64,000 bases of DNA from the NCBI RefSeq assembly GCF_032854445.1, contig NC_088295.1, forward strand, positions 87,937,836 through 88,001,835, written 5' to 3'. Position numbers and translations under genes: made by a program. This document shows positions 24,903-37,735 of the stretch, one piece after another. The notes under the pieces were generated by a model. It searched no databases and was not told where the DNA came from. It saw only the letters and a program-made list of their open reading frames with translations. Numbering within the stretch: the stretch's first letter is position 1; each line of letters begins with the position of its first letter. The DNA comes from Liolophura sinensis (lineage: Eukaryota > Mollusca > Polyplacophora > Chitonida > Chitonidae).

Positions 24903-27900
24903 TCATACATCCGTTTCCAATTTGGTGTTAACTCTATGCGATTGTGAACTTGACGGATCGTCTTTGGGAGAAAAGTGACAGTGGCTGAATGTCTGTACCA
25001 TGTCTAACCTGCCGATAATTGTCAATACTTCCGGCAATTTCTGACGAAACACCTTGGGACCGAGTTGCCTAAAACAGCTTAAGACCACCCTGTACTTGCA
25101 TTCAAACCCGTCGCCCGAGTTGCTGCAACAACAAATTAGATTTCATGGTTAATTATATGTGTATATGTCTATATATATGTATATATGTATGCAGTCAACG
25201 AAAGACATCATTTTTTATTACATTCGAAGTCGGACATGATCGCTTTGTACTTACTCGTTAAATACCAATTCTGTCTTGGTATCGGGAACACCCATTTCCC
25301 GCGCAAAACGCCTGGCTTCACGAATGTCTAAATCACTGGCTAGCGAATTAATGAATGTAATCTCGCTGTTTTTTTGGCAGGAGGTTGGAGACAGGTTTGG
25401 AGTGGCTGGTCCCAAGCTGATGACGATATCATATGTGGTTCTCATCACCACCGCATTCTTCACCGTCAGAGACAAGTGCTCCACATCCAGGAAGCATTCA
25501 ATAAAGCTAGGCTCGCTTTCGCTTTCGTATGTCCACTCTCCGGCTATTTCTGGCAAATCAGACGGCGTCTCACACGATAACACATTGGATATTGTTTTCT
25601 GTAATAGAAGGATACAAATACTAGTAATAATAACATTCTGCATTTAAGTGAACGGTACCCCAACTCACCGGTTTTAACACACTGCAAAAACAAGCCGAAA
25701 ATAGATACTGAACTCAGCTATACAGTTCTATTAAGTCGAATCATCACTGTACATGCGGCGCTCTCTGCCCTCACTTTAGATTACTGCCATTACTAGACTA
25801 GGAATGGAACAAAGGATGAGACCACAGTGGCTTTGTCGTTGACTAAAATATATTGTTGGTGGCCGAGATTTAAAGCATGTGCGCAGAGAGCTTCAAAATC
25901 AAAAAGGTGTGTGATGTTAATATCTCTGGATTTCCCGAAAAACTTTAATATAAAGTCTCTTATCCCTGGTAATGAAAACTGCATTGTTCAGAAATTATTT
26001 GAACGGGGCTCAGATGATTCAGGATAAGAAGCCACAAACCTTCAAGAGGCATGGGATGACAGGAGACATACCTTAGAGTTATCAAATATAGACCGTCCAC
26101 CATTTCGTGTCCTAGGCCTCCATTTGCCTTGAGACCTGTCTGACAATTCAAGGTTAGTGCACAACTCGTCATTTTTATCAACCGTTTCATGCAGCTGAAT
26201 TGTTTTTGCGTCCACCGTTTGAAATTCAAACTTCCGTTGGTTCTCTTCTAATTCCTAGCAAACAAATAAAATTAATCACTTGAAAAACTGATTGTAAATA
26301 ATCATATTTGTTTCTGTGTTCATTTATCTTTTAGTTTAAAGGACAAGACAGCACCTGGCTACAACATATTTCAGTCGAAAGCAGAATACTCAAGCTTTAT
26401 TAAAAGTATCATGCTTTATAATTTTATTGAGATTCCACCGAATAACGTGTGGAACAAAGTGACAAGACTGCACAAATAACTGATGTGAATCGAGGCAGGC
26501 ATCTTGACAATTTTATCTAATCTAACATGTTTCTATCAGATTGCGCGGCCTAAGATGTGACGTAACCTTTACCCATTCACTCCACGAAATGGCAGTATAG
26601 CACAGAACTATTGTAATACCTCATTTTGAGATCGTTTACAACGACTTAGTTACGTGTAGCCGAAGGGCCATTTAACACAGTGTTGTGGGATAGGTGTGTA
26701 TCATTTACACACCTATCATTTTACCACAACAGATGTAAAATTAGTTGATTTACAAACTGTGTAATATTCAACAACTGTATCACAAATTATGTAAGTCTGT
26801 AGCATACCGTCTCGTCCCAAACCGCATTCATCTCCCCAGTAGACTATAGGGCTACTTAGACACGCTGTTCAAATTATACTTACATTTATTTCCATTTTTG
26901 TCAGAACTGAGCATGAATCTAGTTGTACAACAATCCTGTTGTAATTTTGTAAACATTTAACAGGGGTAAAATCAACAGCACAATCCCTCCGTAGGCTAGG
27001 ACCTGAACCAGGAATAGCCCGGTCGTGCATCTAAACTGTAAATGATACAGCAGGCTTATTTTATCAACAGTTCAAGCAGTGGGGGAAATATCCTTCCAGT
27101 ATGTCCAATATCCGAGAAAGCTATTTATCACTTGGATTTTCATCGCCGAAGTTCACAACTTTTATCTACCATAGGCTACAGCTTTGGCTATAATACGGAA
27201 AATACCTTCGACGTTAGACAGCTAAAGTAAAGGTGACGTCCACCTTGCTGTCGATAATGAAGACTCACTAAATTTTTACTGGGTTGAAAAAAATTTAAGG
27301 AACTATTTAAGGCCGGTTTAAGATACTCTGAATGGAAGTTTTTCAGTGGACATAAACATTAGTCAGGTGTTGTCTTTCACTTTAATAGCTCTGCGATTCC
27401 AGAAGGCTTAAACTTTAATAGCTTGAAAACAAGACACCTTACTCAATCACAATATACCCATAGCATACAGATGACACGACACAAGACTCCTCACTCAATC
27501 ACAATATACCTATTATACCCATATCGTACAGATGACACGACATAAGACACCTTACTCATTCAAAATATACCCATATCGTACAGATGACACGACATAAGAC
27601 ACCTTACTCAATCACAATATACCCATATCGTACAGATGACACGACATAAGACACCTTACTCAATCACAATATACCCATATCGTACAGATGACACGACATA
27701 AGGCACCTTACACAATTACAATATACCCATATCGTACCTATGACACGACACAAGGCTCCTTACTCAATCACAATATACCCATATCGTACAGATGACACGA
27801 TTTAAGGCACCTTACACGATTACAATATACCCATGTCGTACAGATGACACGACATAATGCACCTTAGTCAATCATAATAAACCCATGTCGTACCGATGAC

Positions 27901-30900
27901 ACGACACAAGACTCCTTACTCAATCACAATAGGGGGCCTCCGTGGCTCAGTTGGTTAGTGCGCTAGCGCAGGGTAATGACCCAGGAGCCTCTCACTAATG
28001 CGGCCGCTGTGAGTTCAAGTCCAGCTTATGCTGGCTTCCTTTCCGGCCGTATGTGGGAAGGTCTGTCAGCAACCTGCGGACGGTCGTGAGTTCACCCGGA
28101 CTCCGTTTCCTCCCACCATAACGCTGGCCGGTGCCGTCGACAGAAGACCCGTCACTCAATCACAATATACCCATATCGTGCCAATGACACGACACAAGAC
28201 ACCTTACCCAATCAAAATATACCCATATCGTACAGATGATACGACACAAGACTCCTTACTCAATCACAATATACCTATAATCGCACCGATGACACGACAC
28301 AAGACTCCTTACTCAATCACAATATACCCATATCGTGCCAATGACACGACACAAGACACCTTACCCAATCAAAATATACCCATATCGTACCGGTGACACG
28401 ACATAAGGCACCTTACTCAATCACAATATACCCATATCATACCGATGACACAAGACTTACTCAATCAAAATATACCCATAGACGAATTGCCTCAACTGTA
28501 CCATGATTCATTATCAATTCAGTCCCTTATCCACTAATTCATTGTATGAGATCACAATCTGGTTGATTGAATCTCTCAGTGTAAATTGCAAGAACAGAGA
28601 AAGTTTATGTTCCGCTGGTAGTTCTGACATGGATATACGTATATTAAAACATCTGTTAAGTTTTACTGTGTTGTGTGTGATATTTTTAGTAATATGTCCA
28701 AGTTCACAGCTTACTGCGACAAAATTTAGGCTGCGGCTTTAAGTTAGCAGATTTGTCATGTTTTCAGCGAATCCGGTCTCTCCGGTTTCTTCCTCCCCAA
28801 AACCTGACCGCCTTCTTATAAGTGAAAACGTGCTTGAATATGACACTGAATACCACGGAAATAAGTAAATAAATAAATACCGTGAGAAAATCTTTTATAA
28901 GGTGTAGCTTGTCGCAAATGAAGAGACGTATTGTCACTTCGATTAGGCTGTCGCCCAAAGTTCTGGTCCGGCTCATCACCACGCCCTCTAGGTATATCTT
29001 GTCTCTGCTACACGAACTGCAGGCAAAGGCTGTGAAGTGCTTTGTGTAGACATGTACAAAACCTTCTTCTATGACATCATAGTAAACGTCAGGTTCGGCT
29101 TCATGACTTGGTGGGTGACGTCGTGTGTGACGCGGTACTGACGTCACAGACATATCTCCATCCCCAGGGATGCAAAGTACTCGGAATGTGCTGTCGTCAA
29201 GATCGTATTGTGATACCGGTATCATTATAACCAAGTGACGATGAAACTGGAATCGCTGATTTTCAACAAATTCTACGACTGGAGAAACAAACTTTTCACC
29301 TTGCCGAAGCTTGAAAAGTTGAACGAATCTGTCGAGATTTGTGAAGACCTTGCCATGAATTTTCACCGCCATACCGGCATCGACGGCTCCTGGAGGGACC
29401 GTCAAGTTGACGGCTGATCCGGCTTTTGGCAAACTGCCGCCATTGTGATCAAAACTTGCTCCTCTGTCCCACTCTCCACCCAAGATATTTCGACGATTTG
29501 TTTTCTTTATCGATGTTTGAGTGAACTGATCCCTGACGAGGCAATCCGTGGCATTCATATCACAATACGAGACAGACTTCTCAAATTGTTTAATTAGTGA
29601 CGGTAAAAACTTCCAGAACTCTAAAGGTTCACTGATGGCGTTATCAACAGACGCTAAACGACAGCTTCCTTTCATCACATTTAACAAACTTGGAAGAGAA
29701 TGGAATGTCTTCGACCAATTGCTCAGACTGGCATTTTCTGGTTTGTTTGAGCATCTTGGAAAAGCCAAGTCCATAACATCTGGCCATCTCTTCTGGCAAG
29801 CTTCTGATTCAGAAACGTTTGCATACGGATGACTAATTGGTGGCCCTTTTGTTGCAAAAGGTTCAGAGTGACATCGTCTGTGGCCTTGAGTAGCACGGAT
29901 TAGAGGTGCCTGAGAGTGTTGCTGCACGCTGGCTGTACTGTAACTCATGGAAACTAAACAATTTGTGTTTGATACAGGGTCATCTGGTAAGATATGGCAA
30001 CATGAAGCATCTTCCTGTAACAAGGCGCAATATGCATCATTGTTGGCGGCGGCAGTATCTGCTGCTTCATTTATTTCTGGTGGTTTTGAGTACCTCTTTG
30101 ATCCTTTTCTAAAAAGTCCGAAGACTAATAGCAGAATGACAGAGAATGCAAGCACTAATACGATGACGACGATAGGGACGAAATATAACAATCTTGTGTG
30201 CCTGAGAGATTCTAGTAAAACAGAAAAAAACAGAAAATATTGTTATTTGCTAGTTTATAGTATAGCATTCGATCAATGCTCTGGTAAAGCAGAAAACTGA
30301 GAATTTTGTCATTTGCTAGTTGATGGTATAGCATTAGATCGATGTTCTGGTATAGCACAAAGCATTATCAAAAAATATTTCATCACCATCAGAAGTCGAA
30401 CAGGCAAATGATTAATCATCGTTTTGCCTAAAACATGACGTTCTAGGCAAATGAGTTATGATTACACTTGACTATGGATAAACAAATTAGCATAGAAAAG
30501 TAGTTTGGACTTTTTATGGCAAAGCAAGTGTAACAGGGTATATTAAATGCTTCTTTTAACAATAACAAGCTCCCCAAGGCCAATTAAACGCACTGTTTTT
30601 CAATTTTAAGAAAAGCATGGGATAATCCAAGCAACAAAACCAAATGTACAAGAGATCCCAAAAGAAGCATTCACAAATCAAACCTTTTTCGTCCAAATCG
30701 ATGCCATTGGACAACGTGGAGTTTTCCTCGTAAGGTTTGAGACGCGTGGCGTTAAAATCGCAGCACCTTGCAGACTGTGGCGGTGTCGCGGTAGAGGCAG
30801 CAAGCGGTGATGGCCTAATGGATGCTGAATTTGTCCACAAGTTAGAGGTTGCTTCTCTGGAAGAGGTTAGAACGCTTTCCACGTCTACTTTCAACGGCCT

Positions 30901-32873
30901 TTTTAGGTTTTTTGCATAACCCTGTGTAATGGTATAATGAGTGGGGTAGTATTTCATTATACTGAAACAATAATTGTCAGTAATTAAATTCAGCTTTACA
31001 TTATTCATGACAACTTGATAACAATTAAGTTAAGAACAAAGTTTCTAATAGTGTGTCAGTGTGTCATCTCTCAACCAAAGATTGGATAAAGGAAGACAGA
31101 ATCGTCGCATACACGAAACAAAACTTATATATTAGTTATATATCTAACTGAATAGTTTTTGAGGAAGGACTTTGGCAACCATTCTTACCATCTTACGTCG
31201 TTTGCCTTTCCAAGTACTGCATTTTTTACCTGTAAGTAAAATAAAAAAAAAAGAATATAAACAATAAATGTTCTATAAAGGCATACATGTACGTTAAGGC
31301 GTTCAATAACGATGCAATCAGTTCAACAGCTAACATAATTTGTTAACTTACCCTGGCAGAGATTCCTGACTTCATATTCAAAGTTGTCTTTACACTCGCT
31401 GTCCCGATCTGGCAGGCACTCCGTGATCACATGCTCACAACTAGTACATGTAAGGCATTTCTCCATTCCGAAATAAGCAGAGAATAAACCGGTAGGGCAT
31501 GGCTGGCAGGTATAGGTAGGCTCGCGACTTTCTGACAGTAATATATCACTGGGTTGAAAGCCCGGCAAACATGGAATCTGAAGATGAAGAGTAGAAGGTA
31601 AATTATTAACAATGAACAATACTTATTTGATTCATCTATTTTATTTGGTGTTTTATGTGCTTGAACAATATCAAGTCTAACAAAATACCGCGCAGACGAA
31701 ATGATCCAATCCGACGGAGGAGGTCCCGGCAGTGCTCAACAGAGGAGCCCAAGCACGGTCCAACGGTGGAGTCCGAGCACAGCCCGGCGGTGGAGCCCGA
31801 GCACAGCCCACAGGTGGAGCCCGAGAACAGCCCGACGGTGGAGCCCAAGCACAGCCCACAGGTGGAGCCCGAGCAGACCCCAACGGTGGAGCCCGATCAG
31901 AGCCCTGCGGGGGAGGTCAAGTTGAACACAGCGGCGGAGCCCGAACAGAGCCCTGCGGAGGAAACTGAGTTCAGTCTATCAGGAGAAACCGAGCCGAGCC
32001 TAACGGGGAAAATGAAGTAGAGCTCAACTTAGCGCAATGGAAGACACCGATCAGAGTCAAACGGAGCCGTTCGAGCAGAACCCAATGGAAGAGCAGAATG
32101 TATGGTATGCTGTGCTTTCTATAGCACTTTTCTAAGACTCAGCATGGTCCTAGCATGCCAACCAGCTTGATTAAACCTTAATAACTAACATGAAATAACG
32201 TACACAATATTCTTAAGTCTCAAGCAGCTAACATGGAAGAAAAGTCACCGACCTTTAGGGGTTTATAAGTGTTTCCCCTGTGACACAGAAGGTGGGATCT
32301 TTTATACCGCTGGTCCTTGCAGCATCCATACTTCTTGCCGTATTTGCTAAGCAGCTGGGCTTTCGGTCCACACTTTATCTTCGTCCTTGTGCGCTTGAAC
32401 GGTTTGCCGTGGAGACATTTCAGTTTTGGATGGTCGACCGGCAGAATTCGACCCGAGCAGCAAATATAGTTTGGAGTATGACTGAAGGTTTCTGGGTGGC
32501 ACACGTCTGATTTCAGGTTTAAAAACCCTAAAATAAGCACAGTTATAGACTGTTATATACATGTACTGCAACAAATTGTCTCCCGCCCTTAAAACCTTAT
32601 TCAAATGCATTTCAAACTATAAATGTGAAAGATAACATGCAGCACTCTTGTTCTGTAATACTGAGTTCTCAACACAGTTATCGCTACAGCAATAGTGACA
32701 ACCCTTCGACAATGCATGTTTAAGGATACAGTGTTAAAAAATATAAATTAAGTGACATACTTTGTGCATGCCGAATGTCCACTTCCACTTCCGGAATAGC
32801 CCTTGCTACACTATACTTTGCTATGGTGCATACCACCAGAAGGTATACTTCCAACTTAGGATGACGATATACA
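24903..32873 (-). CDS. TNFR-like receptor with ZU5-UPA-death cytoplasmic region (5' incomplete)
   Basis: A single-pass receptor assembled by me from nine minus-strand exons with matching phases: 32873-32761, 32527-32253, 31577-31352, 31229-31189, 30921-30684, 30211-28881, 26254-26072, 25598-25255, 25122-24903 (stop TGA). The visible protein has 989 residues; the ATG exon was not found. In order: a hydrophobic signal-like stretch (about 8-25); a Cys-rich block (46-120); a canonical TNFR cysteine repeat (132-191, with CQPCPTG and CLTCTSCEHV); a basic 13-residue exon; a Ser/Thr-rich stalk with N-glycosylation sites; a membrane helix (about 305-331, LLYFVPIVVIVLVLAFSVIL); a long linker; ZU5 (about 549-694, from GGSLPKAGSAVNLTVPPGAV to KHFTAFAC); UPA (about 700-862, with IRLFICDK); and a death domain (about 881-960, from ITFINSLASDL to IIGRLDMVQTF). 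ZU5-UPA-death is the layout of UNC5 and PIDD; cysteine repeats are TNFR-like. Apoptotic or NF-kB signalling is inferred only. Confidence 0.82.
27425..28490. repeat. 52-bp minisatellite in a receptor-gene intron
   Basis: A unit of about 52 bases containing actcaatcacaatataccca and cgtacagatgacacgacata repeats about 16 times in the intron between 28881 and 26254. It is split by a SINE at 27931. Confidence 0.92.
27931..28139 (+). mobile_element. SINE inserted in the 52-bp array
   Basis: Starts with the full tRNA-like head (gggggcctccgtggctcagt, A box region) and B box gtgagttcaagtcc. It runs to gctggccggtgccgtcgaca and stops without the tail; the array resumes directly. Confidence 0.9.
31740..31990. 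repeat. GC-rich 24-bp repeat in a receptor-gene intron
   Basis: The unit ccgagcacagcccacaggtg plus gagc recurs about ten times. As 24 is a multiple of three and stops are absent, all three plus frames are open (up to 121 codons, 31655-32020, rich in Glu, Pro and Ser). It lies in the intron between exons 32527-32253 and 31577-31352. I do not regard it as a gene. Confidence 0.85.
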
Positions 32874-33044
32874 CTGGAAAAGCAAGATCAAAGAGGAAAA
32901 TCAGTGTTAAACAATTTATTCTGTAAATGCTAGAGTAAGATTTGTATATTTTACAATCATGATATTAACTCACAGCTCATATACAGACAGTTTAAGTTAC
33001 AACCAAGAATACAACTGCCTCCGATTCTTGAAGCTTGCGTTCAA

Positions 33045-33285
33045 ATAATAAAGGACAGTAGAAAAATACTAAAGATCTGTAAAACAGAAAGATATTGCTA
33101 TGACTGCCAAGGCTGCTGCATGCTTATAAACAGGCCTCCTGACATGACACAGTTCTGATTTAGTCTAAGTGTTCAAATAATAAAAGACAGTAGAAAAATA
33201 CTAAAGATCTGTAAAACAGAAAGATATTGCTATGACTGCCAAGCCCACTGACATGATACAGTTCTGATTTAGTCTAAGTGAGGGC
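33045..33285. repeat. tandem duplication of about 125 bases
   Basis: The block beginning gttcaaataataaaggacag and ending gttctgatttagtctaagtg is repeated at about 33171-33280. The second copy lacks about 30 internal bases (gctgctgcatgcttataaac and neighbours). Confidence 0.88.
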
Positions 33286-36200
33286 AAAACTCTCTGTATG
33301 GATATCCTTCAAACTGCCTAAGTACGGTGTCTATCAGCCTTGCATGCATGTATGTGCCGTTTTACGCCGCTATATTTTCCGATCAAATATGTGGTCAAGA
33401 ATGTCAGACTTGTAAGAGAATAGGAAAGCAATCCCACGTACACACATCACATAACATGCACCATATGTTTTTTTATCACCAAAGAACCCAATTCACAACC
33501 ACCTTGGTTAATTAAAGTACTTAATGATCGTTCATTTGGTTCATCGGACCTGAAAATAAACCGGAGATTGACGCACTATTTTCCATTATCAGTAATTTCT
33601 ATCTTTCTGAAGCATGCTAAAGAAAAGTGGTGATGAATTTCTGACAAATGAAAATAAATCTACCTGTAGGCCTACAGGTATATGTGCTTGAATGTACCTG
33701 TACCACCACATACACTTACACTGATGGCCAATGAAATAGCACAAGCCCGTCAGCGATACCTCGATCGCTGACCCGAATTCTTTAGGTATAGTTGTCACAA
33801 ATGAGAATAATCCAGTTTAATGAGGCTTCCAAGCTAAAAGATGGAAACCTATTGTGTTTGCTCGGGCAACTAAAACATTCGTTTTCAAATTGCTTTATGT
33901 CATGTTTCTAGAAAGCTACAAATCGCAGACGTTCGAAATTTGGCAGCAACATTTTAGCGGATGTTATTTTTTACTATTTTGAAGTTTTTTCTTCTCTGTA
34001 GTTTGGCGTCCATATTCGATATAGGGTAAAACCTTTAAACATTTTCCTCTCAGAACCAATGGACGGATAGTTCCAAAATTTGATGTGGATGCAGAGTGAC
34101 ACTGAATTTTATTTAACTTTGATGTATTCCATTGTCATTCTCATGATGCTTTTGTCTCTGTTTGCAAAGATAGAGTAAAATAAAACACTAATTTTTAGCT
34201 CTTAAACTAACGGAATTTCAATGGCCTGTAAATTGAAATCTAGGGGAGCTAGAAATGTGTAATGTGCATCAAATTATTGTCCAAGATGTGCTCTTTTCAT
34301 GAATGTTGAAAACCTATACACAGAATGCAGGGAGTTGATAAGAAATAAGCAAGGAAGTAACCTAAATCGCCTTGAACCGTGAGAATATTAGCTATATATC
34401 GAAGTGCAAGCACGACAAAATATAAAACGACCAAACCTTTGTTGAAAAGAGCTAAATTGACCAACAGAACTAGAAGTTGGTCTGTAAACTGACTTGGTGA
34501 AGCTAAGAACCCAGTTTCAATTCAGAATAACCAACCGTTTTGAAAAAATAGTCCGGAAACCTGGCATCCATATAAACGTGACACAAAAGAGCGCTCAACT
34601 GAAACTGAAGTGTATACCGTGGTGGAGCTATGTACCAAGTCTTAATCAATTTGGTAAATCACCCAGTGTCCAAAACAAGTCAAAACGGACAAAATTTTGT
34701 CAACAGAAGGACAAAATGGTCCAACGCTCAAACTTTGTCTGGAAGCCATCATGTTAAAGCCATGTATGGGACAAGTTTCAGTTCAGTACTAGGAACTGTT
34801 TTCAAAAAATAAGTAGAGAGGAGCGGAGGGGCTTCAAACACCCACCCCGGCACACACACACATACCTACATACATACCTACATACATACCTACATACATA
34901 CACGCACCCACCCACGCACACATGCACATAGCCACTCACATATGTACATACATACGTACATACATACACGCACCCAAGTATACCATAAGTCACACTTAAG
35001 TGAAATTTTCCCACCTGGATCATTATTTTCTGAATTTATGTGTACAAACTGTTTTACAATTAAACGCCAACTTCTCTTCTATTTTCACAAATATCGTGGA
35101 ATAATAAAGTACACAAATTTTGACTGGAAATATTAAAATTATGTTCTTTTCTGTATATCATTTAAAGCCTCACTTAGCCCATCTCTTGGTGTCCAAAATG
35201 GCTGAGAAGCCAGCCTTGTGGTAATTTAGTGCCACAGTGTAGGCTATCCTCTCCTAGTATGCTGGGATTGATAGGCCTCACTCTCCAATTTCTTTTAACG
35301 TCACTGTATCATATCTTTCACATACCTTTTGCCAGGATATTCAAGTGAATGCACCGTGAACATCAATAGACTGTCATGTTTTATTTCTAATAGGACTTTT
35401 AGATGGGATTGCACCATTATCTAGGCAGATCTAGAAGCCCATCGAAACACAGTAGGAAAGTTTTGATTGAGAGGGATGTTATCAGGGGGTTCCCCTCATT
35501 TTCCCAGCAATATTTCACCTGTACTGGTTATACATCCAGGGCGATACAATTCGCCCCCGCTGGGAAAACCCAGTTTTTATGCCTGGTGACCCATCCTTTC
35601 ATATTGCTTGACACAAAAACTTCGAAATAGATCGCCTACATTCTTCCGTTCATACAGGTTTATATATTTACCATTACAAAGCTATTTGATTACAAAGCAT
35701 TTTAGGATGTTCTGTAATAATGACACACAGACCAAAGAGCACATGAACATATTTACCTGGAAACTACAGTTTTAAATTATTACCCTGGGTATTTAAAACT
35801 GACAGAATATATTTGGTCTATATGAAATAAGACATCTGCATGTAAGGCCTCGTTTATGTTTTGCTGAGTATATAAATTTTATTTAGAAACGTGATATGGA
35901 ATTTAGTACTGTAAGTTTCAGAATAAACGGAATATTTTATTCACAGGTGAAATCTCCAGTATTTTCCAAAAACATTTATAAGCTGTCAGTTAAGTTTAAT
36001 CTTGAGCTGCAAATATGTATTTCTTATAACACTTAAAGGAACTAATAGGAATATCTTGTTATAAGAGCGCTTTGTGCTTTCGTTCTGATAACAGAAAAGT
36101 CGTTCCTGGGAATCATGTGTGATGTAAAATAGCTGTATACATCACGTGCTTGAGTTTTTTCTTGGAATTGATGCGTTACGCGCGTGGTGATTTGCGTATA

Positions 36201-36490
36201 ACATCGTATGATGCTACAATGATTACCTTGGCTAGTTTACATACGTGTTCTTGTTGACAGCCTTAAACAACACAATTAATTTACCCCTTCTCTTTATGCA
36301 TGATGAAACACTGTACACTGGGTTCTCGGTGGTTATTATAAATGACTCCTATACATCAGTGGCCACTCCCCCAGTCACACAGCGTTTAGGGCAGACAGCG
36401 TAATACAGACTTGAACATACATGGACGCACTTGTAAGGTGGAGGTACCAGCTGTATATAATTATGGTACAGGCATACAAAAATATCTCCA
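33286..36490. other. upstream of the receptor gene; no gene recognised
   Basis: The missing first exon of the receptor gene should lie somewhere to the right of 32873, but no ATG exon with the required phase and a convincing donor stood out. The frame at 35403-35630 has no recognisable motif. Confidence 0.4.
34845..34980. repeat. acatac-type microsatellite
   Basis: Imperfect runs of cacacacatacctacatacat and cacgcacccac over about 130 bases. Confidence 0.9.
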
Positions 36491-36494
36491 CGAA

Positions 36495-36835
36495 TTACCA
36501 TTGCAACGTACTCGCTGTACGATTTATCACAGCCACTTAATCGCTGTGCGATTTATGATAACACATCCACTTACTCGTTGTATGTACGATTTACTACTGC
36601 TACGTACTCGCTGTACGATTTGTCAAAGCCACCTAATCCCTGTGTGATTTATAATAACACAGCCACTTAATATACGATTTACCACTGTTATATACTCGCT
36701 GTACGATTTATCAAAGCCACTTAATCGCTGTTCGATTCACGACAACCACGTAATCGAAGTGCGAATTACCACTGCCACTGATTCATTGTACGATTTTACC
36801 ACTGCCACGTACGGTAATCGCTATACAATTTAAAT
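36495..36835. repeat. degenerate minisatellite (cgctgtacgattta units)
   Basis: Variants of tactcgctgtacgatttatc alternating with cagccacttaatcgctgtgc recur with period near 30 and 60 bases. Confidence 0.82.
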
Positions 36836-37514
36836 CAGAGTGACATACAGACTTTGATTCGACTGTTGCCAACTACACCCAAAAACAAGATCATGCTTCA
36901 CCATGTCCACTGTTTAACTAACTGGTCCGATATTTGCTGTATAACAACAAAGACAAGCAGCGTATCTGTAGCCCAAGGTTACACAGAAATTCGTAAAAGG
37001 TAAATTCTTAACTTACTATGGCGGGTATGGCTGAATGGAAAGCGTGATGCGTGACGCACCGTTACCTTGGATTATGGATTGCACGCGGAGGTTCGGTCAA
37101 CATTTTCTCTTTGATATAGCCTACAGTAAGCTGTTCGTAAGTCACTATAATCAACACGCGGTCAAATGGGGCACTTACTGCATGATGAGTGATGTACTGA
37201 CGCCCTTCGTATGGAACATCGTCTGTGATAATCTGACTTAAGAACTTCACTCAATCTCCTTCATGGCGTCGAGTCCATCTCTACTAGGCCTGTACTGACA
37301 CACATCTACTATGTAATGCCTTCTGCCGGGTTATACTTAGACATTACCTCACTTCCTTGTTCGGGTTTGCAAACGGGTTCTGTGGGAATTCCCATAAGGT
37401 TAAAAATATCACATGAACAAACAAGATTATCATACTGCAGCGATAAAGTTGTGATAAGACCTTTAAATACTACATGATTATTTAAACTATTGGTTTGATT
37501 TTATGATGAACTGA

Positions 37515-37735
37515 TTCGGTATAAGATGAATGCAAGGGCCAAGCCATCGCCAATAAGGTCACGGGTTCGAATCCGGTCAGTGCTTGTTGGTTCGGGTGCG
37601 GCTTTCAGTAAGAAAGTTCCTCAGGTACATAAACTTATCAGGGCATTCTTCTACTAGGGGTCCTTTACACGCCAACAGTCGTCGTGGAGGTATGAAAATC
37701 CTCAAATACGGCGTTATGAGCCAATCAGTTAAATA
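37515..37735 (+). mobile_element. second type of tRNA-derived SINE, diverged
   Basis: A B-box-like ggttcgaatccggtc at about 37564 follows an A-box-like region. The downstream tail (gtcgtcgtggaggtatgaaa, then tcagttaaataaatgaca) looks like a SINE 3' end. Different from the main SINE family here. No target duplication identified. Confidence 0.5.

Noticed and set aside
27955..28030. tRNA gene
   Set aside because: A and B boxes are present but the sequence continues into the SINE body and recurs in many copies; it is the SINE head.
30922..30961. Alternative upstream acceptor for the receptor stalk exon (ttgtttcag at about 30961)
   Set aside because: It adds 40 bases and breaks the frame; the acceptor at 30922 keeps phase with both neighbours.
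33589..33798. First exon of the receptor gene on the minus strand
   Set aside because: The frame starts with GTG and its donor-like gtatcg falls in the wrong phase for the exon at 32873.
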